Below are positions 26,303 to 38,079 of a stretch of DNA of 64,000 nt, in pieces (within the stretch, counting starts at the first letter, position 1; every line of letters begins with the position of its first letter). The notes beneath the pieces were generated by a model. The model searched no databases and was not told the origin of the DNA. It saw only the letters and a program-made list of their open reading frames with translations. The stretch spans positions 4,691,114 to 4,755,113 of the forward strand of contig JADWOT020000008.1 of the NCBI GenBank assembly GCA_036345935.2, written 5' to 3'. A program made the position numbers and the translations under genes. This DNA is from Taenia hydatigena (lineage: Eukaryota; Platyhelminthes; Cestoda; Cyclophyllidea; Taeniidae).

Positions 26303-27093
26303 CTACGTGCAATATTTTATGGAGTAAGAGACTTTGGTAAATTGGCCCTCCTTCTTTATTTCTCGATTGGTCGCTTTTCTCTTCAAATTTTTCTTGGTGT
26401 CAATCGAAGTATAGAGAATCTCACTCCTCTCAACCCTTTCATTTAAATTATGCAGACATTTTGATGAGGATACTGGTTTGTCGGCTGAAGAAATGCTTTG
26501 GAGGGTGGCCAAACCTCGACATAGCAGAGAGGCAAAATCCACTACTCCGCTTCCATCCTTTACTGAGCAGACCCTAAAAATAACAATAACAGATATGATC
26601 AAAAGGTCCAAGACATAGGAAATAAGGGCGGCGTGTTGTAAGAACCCCAACCACTGGCCAAGACTGTTGTCGCACCGATGCCAGTGATCGGGTTGGTTAA
26701 TAAATGAACCTAGGCTGTAAGATGGTTTTATTAATGACTTTTGCATTATTCTTTGTTAAGAAGGAAGGGCTTTAAGTGTAAAATAAACTTTTGTCCTCCT
26801 TATTTATGTAAATCACTGAGTTTGAGGTAAAAGGGCTAATTAAAAACTTACGAGCAATGCCGCGTCGTAAAACCCCCCGACAGATGTTCACTCCTAGAGG
26901 CTAATTTAGCGAAACGTTTCTTTTTTATACATTTTGTAATTATGTCAAGTGAGATGGAGAGGGCTAACGATGTCTGGGAAAGTTGGTCACCTGGTGGGTG
27001 ATATACAGAGCCCCTGAAGCAATTATTTCTGGCTTCATAACAATTTATGGTTAACAAGCCTCCTTGTCTCTCAACGCATTCTGTTTCGGCCAT
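26303..27093 (-). CDS. Two-exon gene of unknown function
   Basis: Exon 1 is 26852-27093 and exon 2 is 26303-26573. The junction (donor CTC|GTAAGT, acceptor TTATTTTTAG) is phase 2 and gives 170 aa plus stop. The protein starts MAETECVERQGG and has a helix-prone segment (LALSISLDIITKCIKKKRF), scattered cysteines around the junction (HCSVCSVKDG), a second helix-prone stretch (FASLLCRGLATLQSISSAD) and a basic C-terminus (KKNLKRKATNREIKKEG). No domain is recognised. It is transcribed divergently from the KH-like gene 198 bases away. A five-codon upstream ORF ends on the first base of the start codon. The splice model is strong; function is unknown. Confidence 0.62.
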
Positions 27094-27107
27094 CACAGTT
27101 CCGCCAT
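27093..27107 (-). promoter_or_regulatory. Upstream mini-ORF overlapping the start codon
   Basis: ATG GCG GAA CTG TGA, in good initiation context (AAAATGG), ends so that the A of its TGA is the A of the main ATG (TGATG overlap). If the region is in the mature mRNA, this favours termination-reinitiation control. Trans-splicing or a downstream transcription start could remove it. Confidence 0.4.
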
Positions 27108-27291
27108 TTTCGCCCCCTTCCCTCTCCTCGTCTACGAGTGCCTATTTCTGGGAAGTCGACTGAGACATGAGGAAAGCAAACGCCTGAGGCAACATTTTAG
27201 GTCATAGGGCTCGACGACTTGATTTAAACAAAAAACGTGTGTTATTGATTTTGACAACTGACATGACTTATTTGGGGCGAGTACGTCAGCC
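27094..27291. promoter_or_regulatory. Divergent intergenic region between two genes
   Basis: 198 bases separate the start codons of the minus-strand two-exon gene and the plus-strand KH-like gene, so it probably holds a bidirectional promoter. It has a C-rich block on the plus strand (TTCGCCCCCTTCCCTCTCC) near the minus-strand gene. The end next to the plus-strand gene reads GTACGTCAGCC before the ATG, a possible but pyrimidine-poor acceptor. Confidence 0.4.
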
Positions 27292-28179
27292 ATGGGGAAT
27301 TGCGGACTCTACAGGAAGAGAAAAAAAGAGAAGGAGGAGGAGGAGGAGGTCGAGGAACGCGGCGATGAGCAATTGGGACGAGTTAGTCAAAATTCTTACG
27401 GAAAGCCCGATACTACAGACGGAGGCACGGGGACTCTAAAGCCACCACCATCTAAGGCTCTTGTAAAAGACAACAAACCGGTTGTCCCCTGGGATTATGA
27501 TGGTCTTCCTATGCCGATTAGCATTCGACATTCCACAAACGTCGCAATGGAGCCCAAAAATTTCCTCTCAATGCTCAAGAAGTATGTGCCAGCGACAACG
27601 CTGAAGAAGGGTGTTATCCGCCTACAACAGCGCTACCCCAAATCCATACCCTATGTGTATGCAACAGCTCTCGGTTTCGCCCGACTAGAACAGGCTTGGA
27701 AGAAGTGCAAAGTCACTCGACGACCTGGTATAAAATCACCTCGAGGTAGTGTTGGAGCTCCATTTTGTGATATAAAGCAACTGGCCGATCGAGCTATTCC
27801 ACCGGAGAAGGAGAAGTGGTGGCGATACACTATGTTCCTCTTAGTGGATCCTCTAGAAAAGGACAAATTTCCCCGAAGCCTAGCAGAAAATGGAGGTCAA
27901 CTAGTCAGTGTTGAGAGTCGTACAGGTTGTGAAATTCGAATTGGAGAGAAAAAGTTCCTCTACCGCGGTAATCTCGTGCGTCACTTTTTCATCGATGGAC
28001 CCACACAGAACGCCATAGTGTGTTGTCAAAATTCTCTACCCCAATGGGTTCTCAAGAATATCATTATTGACCACAAAAATAGCTACAGAAATGAGCCACT
28101 GCTACCGGAGCCAGAATTGATGAAGCTGGAGAGATTCACCGACTTCACGATGCCTCGACAAACGGCGTTGGTGAATTGA
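27292..28179 (+). CDS. Single-exon protein with diverged KH-like RNA-binding segment
   Basis: An uninterrupted ORF of 295 aa, the longest in the window. Residues 8-26 are a charged Lys/Arg/Glu tract of low complexity. Residues 60-180 have conserved-looking sequence (VPWDYDGLPMPIS, IPYVYATALGFARL). Residues 193-255 resemble a type I KH fold: FPRSLAENGGQLVSVESRTG, then CEIRIG, then RHFFIDGPTQNAIVCC. The canonical GxxG loop is replaced by ENGG, so RNA binding is a guess. The start MGNCG could be a myristoylation site, but no experiment supports it and translation could begin elsewhere. AATAAA lies 91 bases after the stop. Divergent with the two-exon gene on the left. Coding status is secure; the exact family is not recognised. 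Confidence 0.82.
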   Translation: MGNCGLYRKRKKEKEEEEEVEERGDEQLGRVSQNSYGKPDTTDGGTGTLKPPPSKALVKDNKPVVPWDYDGLPMPISIRHSTNVAMEPKNFLSMLKKYVPATTLKKGVIRLQQRYPKSIPYVYATALGFARLEQAWKKCKVTRRPGIKSPRGSVGAPFCDIKQLADRAIPPEKEKWWRYTMFLLVDPLEKDKFPRSLAENGGQLVSVESRTGCEIRIGEKKFLYRGNLVRHFFIDGPTQNAIVCCQNSLPQWVLKNIIIDHKNSYRNEPLLPEPELMKLERFTDFTMPRQTALVN

Positions 28180-28269
28180 TGGGGGTGTTTCAAGTTCAGA
28201 CGCTTTTCACGGGCAAAAATGATACATTGTTTACATTCTTCACAGGGACCACTCTGTTAAGTGACTTGG

Positions 28270-28275
28270 AATAAA
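28270..28275 (+). terminator. Poly(A) signal AATAAA of the KH-like gene
   Basis: AATAAA 91 bases downstream of the stop codon, followed by a T-rich stretch (ATATAATTTTCTTTATTGC) about 20 bases later, as expected for cleavage and polyadenylation. Confidence 0.6.
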
Positions 28276-30889
28276 AAAGAGCAATTTGAATATAATTTTC
28301 TTTATTGCTAGTTAAAACACAAAAGTGAACCAAATCGCAGGGCTTTGAAGAGGGAACTTCCAATTTGTGTGATTAAGCTTGACTGTTTTTTTTGAGAAGT
28401 AAAGTTTTATGTAGGCAGGAAATGAGGTCTCTGATACCTATCACGGTTGAATATCGGATACAATGGAGAAAAGGAAATGACCAGTGGAAGGGTCTCCGAG
28501 CCCGCAGCGGTATTGGAGGTCCTCCAAGAGGTCAAGCCAAATCTACCCACACTGCAAGATGGTCTTATTAGAGGTCACTTATTGCGCATTAAAGTTATGT
28601 CCCGTCTGTGGAGCCTCGTGACAATGTACAAGTTGGTGAATGAAACAGAAATGCAAACCTCTTTGACCCCAAAAAGCACGCCTTTGATCTCACCGCTGGC
28701 ACATAAAATGGAAGGAAATGTGTAAAAAACGGGTTTTAACTTGCGTTGTAAGTACATGTAAGTGTGTTTAAGTAGATATGGGGGAGGGGTGAGGAATTTT
28801 TCCAAGTCGTGGCGTAATTTGAAAGGGGATGCGTGTGAGTGAATGACATTTGAGGGTCTCTGCAGTTGAGATGACCTACCTAGGGTCAATGCTTGCATCA
28901 GCGGGGAATATCAGGCACCGCCCGGTGAATGAACTCTCAGCCAATCAAACGTCGATGACTGAGATGAAGAGCAAAACCTAGAGAGGCCTCCGCAGTTATC
29001 AGTGCTGACACAGCTCTCGGTAGTTCTCAGTTTAAGCGAGGAACTCGCGCCAGAGACAATCTCTTCTGTGGTACTGGTGAACGAAGAAAGGACATTAAAA
29101 ACATGGAAACACCTCATTGTCAAGATGAACGAACTGAAGTAGACTATTCTCTGGCATCAATAAACCAGTGAATTTTCAATTCTTTCAGGCACTGGTAGAA
29201 CGAGAGGGAGTAAGTGCAAAGCCTAGGGAAAGGGGCTATGCCGAAAAGTAAGTCCCAATTCTACTCCAGGGAATTTTTTCATCGGTCTTTTAAGCACCGA
29301 AGTGTCAGTTTGACTTGGATGCGTCAGTAAAAAGCACGATCCTTTAGTTGCCGCGCATATGAAAATTTTTTGACCCCCTTATTTTCAGACAGTAAATTTC
29401 GCTTAGTAGAAGTTGGACTAACAAGCCCATCCTCACCACTATTCAATCAGTCAATCAGCCATGCAGCCGTCTAGCAAGCAGTGTTTATATATGGAGAAAA
29501 GATAGGAAAAGTGCCTGTCCCTCAGTGTCGTTCACAGCTTTCCATCTAATCATTACTATGAGATCGAATAGATGCCACTATTAACACCTCCTCTACATGC
29601 GATACAACAAATTTGGTGATTAACCAGCCTCTACATTAGTAAAAGTCTGTTAACCTAGTTTAGAAAAGAAGTAGAGAGGCTGGGATCAAATTCACTGAGA
29701 TCAACCTACATTTTATCGCTGAAATCCGCAATAAGTAGTATCGCATCAATGGAGTAGAATTTCTGCGTTTATAATATACTGTAAGCATTGGGTCTGTTAA
29801 AGGCCTCTATGAGCTGCATCAAAGCATTACATTAGGTCATATTGAAACTAGGCGAAGCTGTTAGGTCATGCGATTCAAATTTATGATGATAATTCACTCT
29901 CTCGAGATGCTTACATCTTCTTTCTTAATTCCCACACTATTTTGGCAATCGTATTTAAAGGGAAGAAGTGTATTATATAAGAGGATACCTATCACGAGAA
30001 GCGCTTGCGTTCAATCACCCAGTGTACGAAAATTCCATCAGTCCACTTTGCCCTTTACTGGTCTCTATTGGTTGCGTGCAAGGTCTGTCCAGCAGGCACC
30101 ATAGAGAACCAAACGTGGGACATTACTTACTACCACTTCAAATTTGGTATGTTTGCACTTTACAAGCAAAGCTTAGTAAATTACGTTTTTGGCATGAAGA
30201 ATCGTATACGTACAAATTTAAGTGTGATAATTGCAAATGAATGGAAAAGCGATCCACCCCGAGAGACCTCAAAAAAATTACTTCATGGTAAATATCTTTA
30301 CACAAACGTGCAGGTTGTTCTCATGCAGTCCCATTATCTTTCCTAAAGTCGAAAGAGAATTATAGTACAAGAGCAGAAATGCATAAGCGATGTTAACAGG
30401 ACTGGGGCGGCAGGGCGGAGGGATAATGGCATGGCTCGGAGGCCAGGCTGCTTAGCAGAAGCACAAAGGCGAAGTCTAAAGTGGTCGTGTAAACAAACCG
30501 TAGAGTTAAACAAGCATTTAGCGTATTACTTAGCTCCTTATCAACCTTTGAGCATTGTCTCCGGCAAACCCCTTGGTCGTCTGCCCGCGTCGGTGCTGTA
30601 GGGCGAAACATCCACAAGTCAACCATGTCAATCATTGAATTAGAGTGCGTCTTTGAGGATATTCAGTTGCAACATCAATAATACCTCTTGACGATTCCAC
30701 TGAACTCGGAATCTCGTCATGGTTGGAACTGTTTTGGAGAAAAAGGGAGTGTGCTGGACGTCGTAAGAACACGGACCTAAAACTATAAGGCACTTAAAGT
30801 AAAACAAGAATTAAAAGAGTTACTTTTGAGTGATTTTTTTGCGCCTATTCCTCCTATTCATTTTATATTCACTTCAGTGCTGCTCAGTT

Positions 30890-31095
30890 ACATCTGTCTG
30901 GGCTCTGTCCAGTTAGTGGAGAGGTGGAGGAGACGTCGCATGCTCATTCAATTGACATCTCATTCAGACACCGTGGACAACGCCGTAGCAAACTTTTACT
31001 CGATTGTTGCTCATTCATTTGCTTCCAGCACTCCCACAGAACAGGGAACTGGGGTGGTTGCTGAAGGTAGACGTTATTTTCAAACCTTCCATTGG
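30890..31095 (-). repeat. Dispersed repeat family, inverted copy
   Basis: Reverse-complement match to the 3' part of the family as seen at 50030-50130 and 48380-48500: TTGACATCTCATTCAGACACCG on the plus strand mirrors the CGGTGCCTGCATGAAGATGTCAA consensus, and GGTTGCTGAAGGTAGACGT mirrors ACGTCCACCTTCGACAACT. It is the only inverted copy I saw. Confidence 0.5.
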
Positions 31096-33239
31096 AGATA
31101 GTCATTTCTTCTATCCTCGACATATCCTTTTCTTATACCAAGTTAAAGTTTGACATTAAACAATAGAAATCGGGGTACTTCTCTTTTAAGACCAGGTCCG
31201 CTTTCCGATGCCAGCAATGTAGAGATCCGAGGGTTTCCAAGGCCATGCCGCCCAGTCGGGGTACAATGGCATTTATTCCGTTTTCGCTTAACAAAGTAAG
31301 GAACTGAGGCTGCGTAGGGAAGCAGGAATGACATTATTTGGAACAGCGACTGCGCATAAACAAACCTTTTTTCAAGACTCCTCCTTAAGGCTTCTCTGAA
31401 TAGATTAAACGTCCAAAGACAAAGACGTAAAATTTATTTCGCAGTTAGATTTGCATTTTCGTATTTAAGAATGGCGTTCTCGTAGAAGCACTAAAGATTC
31501 CATTTAATAAAACAACCAATCAGATTCTAGCAATCGTTGTGCACAGACAATTTTACTCGTGGATCCTCCTGTACACCTACAACGGAATAGATTATTCACA
31601 TATCTGACTCCTACCCAACTTTTGACGGCAATTTGATCGCACAAGGCAATACAGCCCACGCCATTCTCAGATAACTACATTTGAACAGCCGGTGAAATTC
31701 TCCATTGGTCGCCTTGTGCTATTTCCGTCGATATGGGATTTCTGGGTGAGAGTGGTGAAACGTTACAAAATGTTGCAAACATTCTAAAGCTGATTTAAAA
31801 TAAAACATTGTTATTGGTCTACTTTTTTTGTGGTGGGATTTATGCTCTCGGAGCATGCAATGAAGCAGTAGCAATAATGGGCCATGAGAGAGAGAGATAG
31901 TAAGGCTTAGAAACAAATAAACTTGGCCTTAATGACCGGTGTAATTGAATTCTTTGAAAAAACCACCACCATGACACACACACACACACATTCGTGGTGT
32001 CGGCTTTTATTTTGGAGAGCGTGGGGGGGGAGGGAGAGGCGGAGGGGGGCGAAGAGGGGGATTAGGAGCATCATCCGCGCTCAATTATTTGAGGCGAGCA
32101 CGCCCACAACACATAAACAACAAAGTGGCTTTAATTAGATCCACCTTCTTTTCCCCGAGAAAACATTCGTGTTTACTTCACGAAATATAGTGGTGGTTCT
32201 TTGATTCAAAGTCTCAAATAAAACATGACTATCTTTTTATTTTTCCACCCAACACACACCTACCATATTTTACCTTCTCAACCGAGCCTGGGAAGTTATG
32301 GGAGCAAAAGTAATACGATTGTGACGCCCTAACGCTAATGATAATACATAAGGCTAGAGTTGAAAATGTATTGATGGTGTGTGGGAGGACTGAGGAGCTA
32401 CTGGCATGGTTCAAAGGTCACGCCGGCTGATGGAACCGATACACAGGGTGAAGCAAACATTCAAAGCATTATAACAACCGCTTCATAAAAGAATTGCGGC
32501 TTACATCATCCAAGATTTCACACCTCCTGATGTAGACATGAATATGTCGTCCATGGAAGCCCTTCAACTTACGTCAACTAGGCGCTTGAAGTGCCATGGG
32601 CTGGCGGAATTCCTCCTTTTTTCGAAAAATATCGAATTTGGCAGCAGGAATGACCCAACTGTACCATTTTAATTGCTAAAACGAATCAAGCATGTCAGAA
32701 ACTGCTGTCACGCCTTTGAATATGTCATAATTTGATTGTTTAACTCGGCGCCTTATTTGGTGAGGCGCGTGTAGGCGTCCACAGATTGTATCTCCATACG
32801 GTGGCTTGGGTCATGTTAGCAGTCCTCCAGTCAATCTCTACATCGACAATGCATTTATCTCCCATTATACTGACTTATTTCACCTTCATGGGAGACTTGG
32901 GGCACTATGCAACTGTTTGCGGCTAAGCTTTTGGGATTCCGCTCAGCAATATGACTGCCGGACCATGCCAGAAGCCTCCCAGCCCTTCTGTGCGTCAGTG
33001 GTACACGTTTCATCCCACCATTATGGCTTCTTTTGACATTCCTATTGCTGAATATTACAACTTACGGTGATAGAGAAGATTAAGTGTGTAAGACGTTTAT
33101 TAATCAAAGGATTCAGATTGCTATCTACCCTTGGCACTGACTCCAGTCTTGCACTCTGCAAGAATGTTCGCGACAACTGGAATTTCCTGCACGAGGTTGT
33201 CAGCTAAGGGGACAAGCGATGCCTTCTTTACCTCTCCAC

Positions 33240-33680
33240 TAGGTGAATATAAACCGGATTGATATAGCATGGCGTTACTGAGGTGAAAATAAAGTGCCAT
33301 GAAGGAAGTGGTTCGAAGCGCTATGCCCAAGAGACTATTTTAAGCCCCATCCTGCACTACCTGACTCCGCTTTTAGTGCAGTGTTTTGATGGCTACCGAT
33401 GGAAATCCGACGGAGTGTGCACATTTCCATTTACTATAGTACAGTTTTCCAACAGAGCAGAACTGCAGGTCAATTAAAATCCCCCAGAGGCTTCAGTGAC
33501 GTTGCGGTCAGGTGTCATCTCAGTCGCACAAGAATTCGAAGACTGATGCAGTCGTAATGCGGGTCTTTTTCGCATAGCCGAAGAAGTCACTCTGAAGTCG
33601 TCACCTTTGTGTTTCTGCCCGATAAAAGTGGAATCTGATACGAGTTGGTAGCACCCTACCCCTTCATTGTGACTCTCAAA
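33240..33680 (+). repeat. Dispersed repeat family, copy
   Basis: GAGACTATTTTAAGCCCCAT and CCTGCACTACCTG match 48625-48650. TCAGTGACGTTGCGGTCAGG matches the same region of the copies at 13655 and 41290. Confidence 0.5.
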
Positions 33681-35509
33681 AGGGATTTTGGCAAGCTACA
33701 ATACATTTCTTTGTTCATCTAACACGGATAATGTGTGTGTGATTGTCCAAATGTCTAAACGGAGGGTGATAAAATTCATGCCATTCATGCCTTTCTATTA
33801 AAATGCATCCACGACTAAAATAGAGGCATCAAATATAACCGTGCGGAGGTACGGTCTAGATATGATCTGGTGTAGGTGTCCACCATCCACCTATTGCATG
33901 TGGTATTCAATTATAGAGGCTCTAATTATACGGCCCCATTAAAACCTGAGAAATTATTGTTACCAATTAAGTGAATAACTAACCAGTTTAACAGTTGTCT
34001 TAGTTGATGTAATATTTGCCTTGGTGGATACCTCAAAACCTCGAATTTCAATTGAGAGGCAAAAAAATCTACCTTTCCACATTAGGAAAAGAAAAAATTT
34101 TAGTTGATCTACTTCCAGCGGAAGCGCTTGGAATGATTTTGCAGTTACTTGGGTGACAGCACGTCCCTAGCTAAGCACAAGCTAAGGGGGCTCCGCCTTT
34201 GTACTCCCGCCCCGGCGGTCCGACCTCCGGGGCCGAGTTAGTCGCCCTTGAGGCCTCTCTACATACAGAAAGTAGCTTTTTGCTTGTAGCACAGCTGACG
34301 ATCCAACGGACTGAATCGCTGCTTGCTCCAAGATCGTGCCTTTGAAGCAGATTGCCATGAAAAACAAGAGGTAAGATAGCATAACCCATTACAGAATGGC
34401 GTATGTAATGCTAGTTGAAGTAACAGTCAGGTCCGTTACATAGGATAAATTTCAGCATCAAACTACTCTGCTTTACCAGAAGTTATGACATAGACATTTT
34501 TAGATTCACCCTGCCTTCCCCCTACCTCACCCAGTTGTGATAAGCGAGGCCAGCATTAACCGGAAAAAGAGAGTAAATTTTTCTCCGGAAGAATACAATT
34601 TTAAAGAAAACGCTCCCACACAGTCATTTTCCATAAAAAAAGGGAAAAAATACGCAACCCGAAACATATACTAAGGCCACTGGCAATATGAATGTATGTG
34701 CACTACCTCAGAGCCTCCTCTCAGTGTACAAACTGTGAACAGCCAGGTTTGAAAGGCTCTTAATTATAAATTAGGATGCCGAGGTTATAAAAGATAATGG
34801 TGTTGAGGCGAAAGTGCTGCAAGAAGCATAAAACCGCTGGCACCCCTCAATGCAGCATAAGTCCACTTCCTTCCCCTAATTATACATAGCGCCATAATTG
34901 CTGCTTTTCTTCCTCGTCTTATTGCCTCCTCCTAGGCGTTGCCATACACCTCTACCAGGCATTTAGTGTAGAGGCGAATGAGCACCTTAGCACCGGTCTT
35001 ATTCTTGGAGACGTTAATGGTACAAAGTCTATAATTACTACCAACATAAAATCCACTGATACCCCAAAACTTTGCCCTCTGCAGTCCAGTGGGGCGAGGT
35101 GTGAGTGAAAGTTGCCTTAGTGGCTTCTTTTTCTTTTCTTTTTTCAATCCTTGCAACAGTTCGCATGCACCGGAGCTGTTTACAACAAGTGAGACAGATA
35201 AAGTTTGGCCTAAGAATAGGTGAGCCGAGAGTTGTGAGGTGGAGATGCAAAATTTCCCCTTTAGAGTCGGTATGCTGTCAGGGTTGGATGGGTAACATTA
35301 TCTGTTTATGACAGAGGCGTGCATTATCTCGTGTGTATCGTTTATAACTTAGGCATAATTTTTAGGACCATGGCCATTTTCCATTTCCGCTTCTATAAGA
35401 CTTTACCCAGCTACTACTATTATTGTTGTTTTTGTTGTTTGCCCCATTCAGCAGGAAAGGAATTTTTGTAATGGAGCAGGTGGGTGCTTGAAAGGCCTTG
35501 AATTAACTC

Positions 35510-36800
35510 GGGACCGAAGTAATTATGATCATGGTAGCTATCAACGTTTGGCTTAATCCGCCGGCTGCTGATTTGAACCTCAAGGCTGATTGAACGGACT
35601 CCGCATAGGTAGTCGTTGGTGAGGAGGAGATCTGTGGAAAACTGGATCCTCGGGAGTTTATAGGGTGTCGCCCTAGCGGTTTGGTAGTTGAATTTTCCAC
35701 GCCAACCCAAAAATCATTTCGAAAAAAATTTCAAGCAGATGTTTGTGGAGATTTGAGCCAGCACGACAGTGGACATCAACGTTTGGCTTAATCCATCACT
35801 CAATGATTTGAATCTCGCAGCTAGTTCAATGAACTCCGCGCAGGTGGCCAGTGGTGGTGGAATCTGTGGGAAGCCGGATTTTAGTTGATTTATGCGACAT
35901 TGAGGCGTGGGCTGGCTGGCTTCTTTCCTGGTGGTCCGAAAAAAAGATCATTTTTTTGTAGAATAATTGATTTTGGAAAGTAATTTACTGATCAAGCGAA
36001 CAAGAGGTTGGAAGACTTTGAGGTAATCCACCGTCCTGGGATTTGAAACTCACAGCTAAGTAACTGGACTTCAAGGAGGTGGTAAGGGAGCAGTGTGATG
36101 GCGAGAATGGTGGAGAACCAGATTCTTGTTGTGAGTTGGAAGCTCTCCTCCGTGGAGATCTGCGGCTCGTAAAAGTAACTCCATACTCTTAGCACTGCTG
36201 CTGCTACAGGCTGGAAAATCTGCTTTAAATAGTAATAAATTTAGTTGAAAATTAACCTACAAGTCAAGTAGGCACTTAAATCTCAAAGTCAAATAGATGG
36301 ACTCCATGGAGCTAATCATTGGGTGGTAAGCAGAGCAGTAGAGTGGTGGAAAACCAGATCCTCGTTGATTCACTTCATATTAGTGTGTGTGAGTTGGTCG
36401 GCTTCTTCTCTGGTGGTCCAAGGACTGTAATAGTAAATCCCTACTTCTTTATTTTACCGCATTAGCCTCGAAAAAAACATTTTACAGAATAATTTAATCG
36501 AAAATTAACTTACTAATCAGGTGTAGATTAGTGCTGGTAAGACGTTGAGCTACCTCAGAAATTGAAGTGTTCAGGGGCAGTGAACGGTATCAGCATTTCG
36601 CTTAACCCACCGACTTCAATTTGGAGCCTCGCAAATAGTTAAATAGTTTCAGTAAAAGTGGTAGTAAAGAGGCAAACGAAGCAGTACTGTAGGTGACCAG
36701 ATCCTAATGTTGTCTCATGCGACGTTAGGGTGTGGGTTGGGTGTCTGTCCGGTGACCTGAGAACCGCAAAGAAGGAATCTCCCACTTCTGCAGTAGTCTT
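35510..36800 (+). repeat. Tandem array of imperfect 235-315-base units
   Basis: Roughly five units begin near 35535, 35775, 36015, 36285 and 36600. Each carries, in order, a CAACGTTTGGCTTAATCC-like start (clearest in the first two and last), a TTTGAA.CTC segment, a GGACTCC.....GGTGGT..G segment and a GAAAACCAGATCCTCGTTGA-like segment. Several then end in GGCTTCTTTCCTGGTGGTCC. Identity between units is moderate. No frame is maintained across units. Confidence 0.65.
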
Positions 36801-37045
36801 GACAAATCTTTTGAAGAGTAATTTAGAATGTGCGAGTCAAGTAGAGCTGAACACATAAAAGTGATAGCCTTCTTTCAAAAGACATACCTTGAGACAAGAG
36901 TCACGCCTGATCAGTCATTAAATGGCTCCCATCCGTCCAGAAAGGAAATGTTCACGATAGATAGATAAAAAAGGATAAAGGAACGGAACCCCTTGATAAA
37001 TTTGTTTTTAGGAATGCCTTTCAGAAGCTGACTAGAGACATTGCT

Positions 37046-38079
37046 TTGAGACGACCTATACTTCACTCACCAAACAAAAAGCATAAAAAAACAGTTCCGC
37101 CAGAAAATATAACGACATTAATGGCCTCGTATAAAGCTAGTAGACGAAAAGTTATAAAAAAATATTATTTTATTTCCAGTGGACAGGGTAGTGACAAGGC
37201 GATTGTAATTGGGGTCACGAAAAGCGGCCTCCCCTGGTGCATGCGACCCGAAGGGAAGAGGGCGGAGGCAAAAGAACTGTTCCGGACGGCACCCTTGGAA
37301 TGAGGACGTCTTGGTGCCGATGTGATAGCTGAAATACAAGAACTTCCAATGCGCTCCCACCCAAACAGGGTGGCATTTTTGGCAGCATCATCGAGTTGAC
37401 TACTTGATTAAGAGAGCAGATCACCTCTAAAACAAATTTTGTCCGGTAAAATTCAAGCACCTCCTGATGTGCTGCAATCTGCGCAGGCATATTCTGTTTC
37501 GTGGGTTTTTTTCTCCTACCCTGCTGCTGCTGCTGCTTTTAGCTCTTAGAGGTCCGCTTTTTAAATCAGTGATAGCATCTGGGTGGTGAGATGAGAAACC
37601 TGAGCTGTTGGTGCTGCTCTGGTTTCGGGAAATTTCCCTTTTTATTTGCATCCAAAACAGCGATTTTAAAAATTGTTTAAAGTAAATTATCTATTCGACT
37701 GCTTCAGCATGCATTTTGTGGAATTAAAAATAGAAGTCCATCCCAAAACAGCGAAAATTTGGGTAAAATTTGAAGTAATCTAGTGGATGAATCAACATCC
37801 ACCAAATAGTGACCTAAAAGGTACTTTTAGATGGCAAGAAGTTATACATTGTTTAAATGAAGTTGTACACCTCATCGAGTTCAGCTCGTGAGGGTTAAAA
37901 AACTTCGCTATCGACAAGATTCCAAGTTTTGTTTTTAAAAAAAGCTTCTTTAAGTAAGGTAAACTTTTAAGCCCCTTGTTGCATTTTTGGACAAGCTAAC
38001 ATCCGGTCTAAGCCACACATCGGACAAAATTCCCTCCTCGGGCAAGGTAGTTTTATCACTTCATTTTGATATCACGAAT
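37046..38079. other. Noncoding stretch between repeats
   Basis: Contains a short CTG-triplet run (37521-37537). An open frame at 37046-37303 (plus) is not supported by splice sites or family content. AT-rich to the right. Confidence 0.35.

Larger units (their letters stand above)
28300..35509. other. Mostly noncoding stretch with repeat fragments
   Basis: No gene could be supported. Holds a CA microsatellite (31974-31990), an antisense dispersed-repeat copy (about 30890-31095), sense copies (32955-33010 and 33240-33680) and a GC-rich hairpin (34210-34232). Short ORFs near 28477-28725 and 30019-30147 were considered but lack support. Confidence 0.4.

Noticed and set aside
28477..28725. 82-codon plus-strand ORF just after the KH-like gene
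   Set aside because: Lies after that gene's poly(A) signal, has no splice or family support, and could be chance.
30019..30147. Possible cysteine-containing exon (CKVCPAGTIENQTW) on the plus strand
   Set aside because: Bounded by AG and GTATGT, but isolated, with no neighbouring exons of compatible phase found.
17779..30457. Short similarity between 17779-17806 and 30428-30457 (GGCAT..C.CGGAGGCCAG.CT)
   Set aside because: Under 30 bases and not extended on either side, so too short to call a repeat family.
37046..37303. Basic 85-codon plus-strand frame
   Set aside because: Starts at TTG; the nearby acceptor at about 37179 is out of frame with it, and no partner exon was found.
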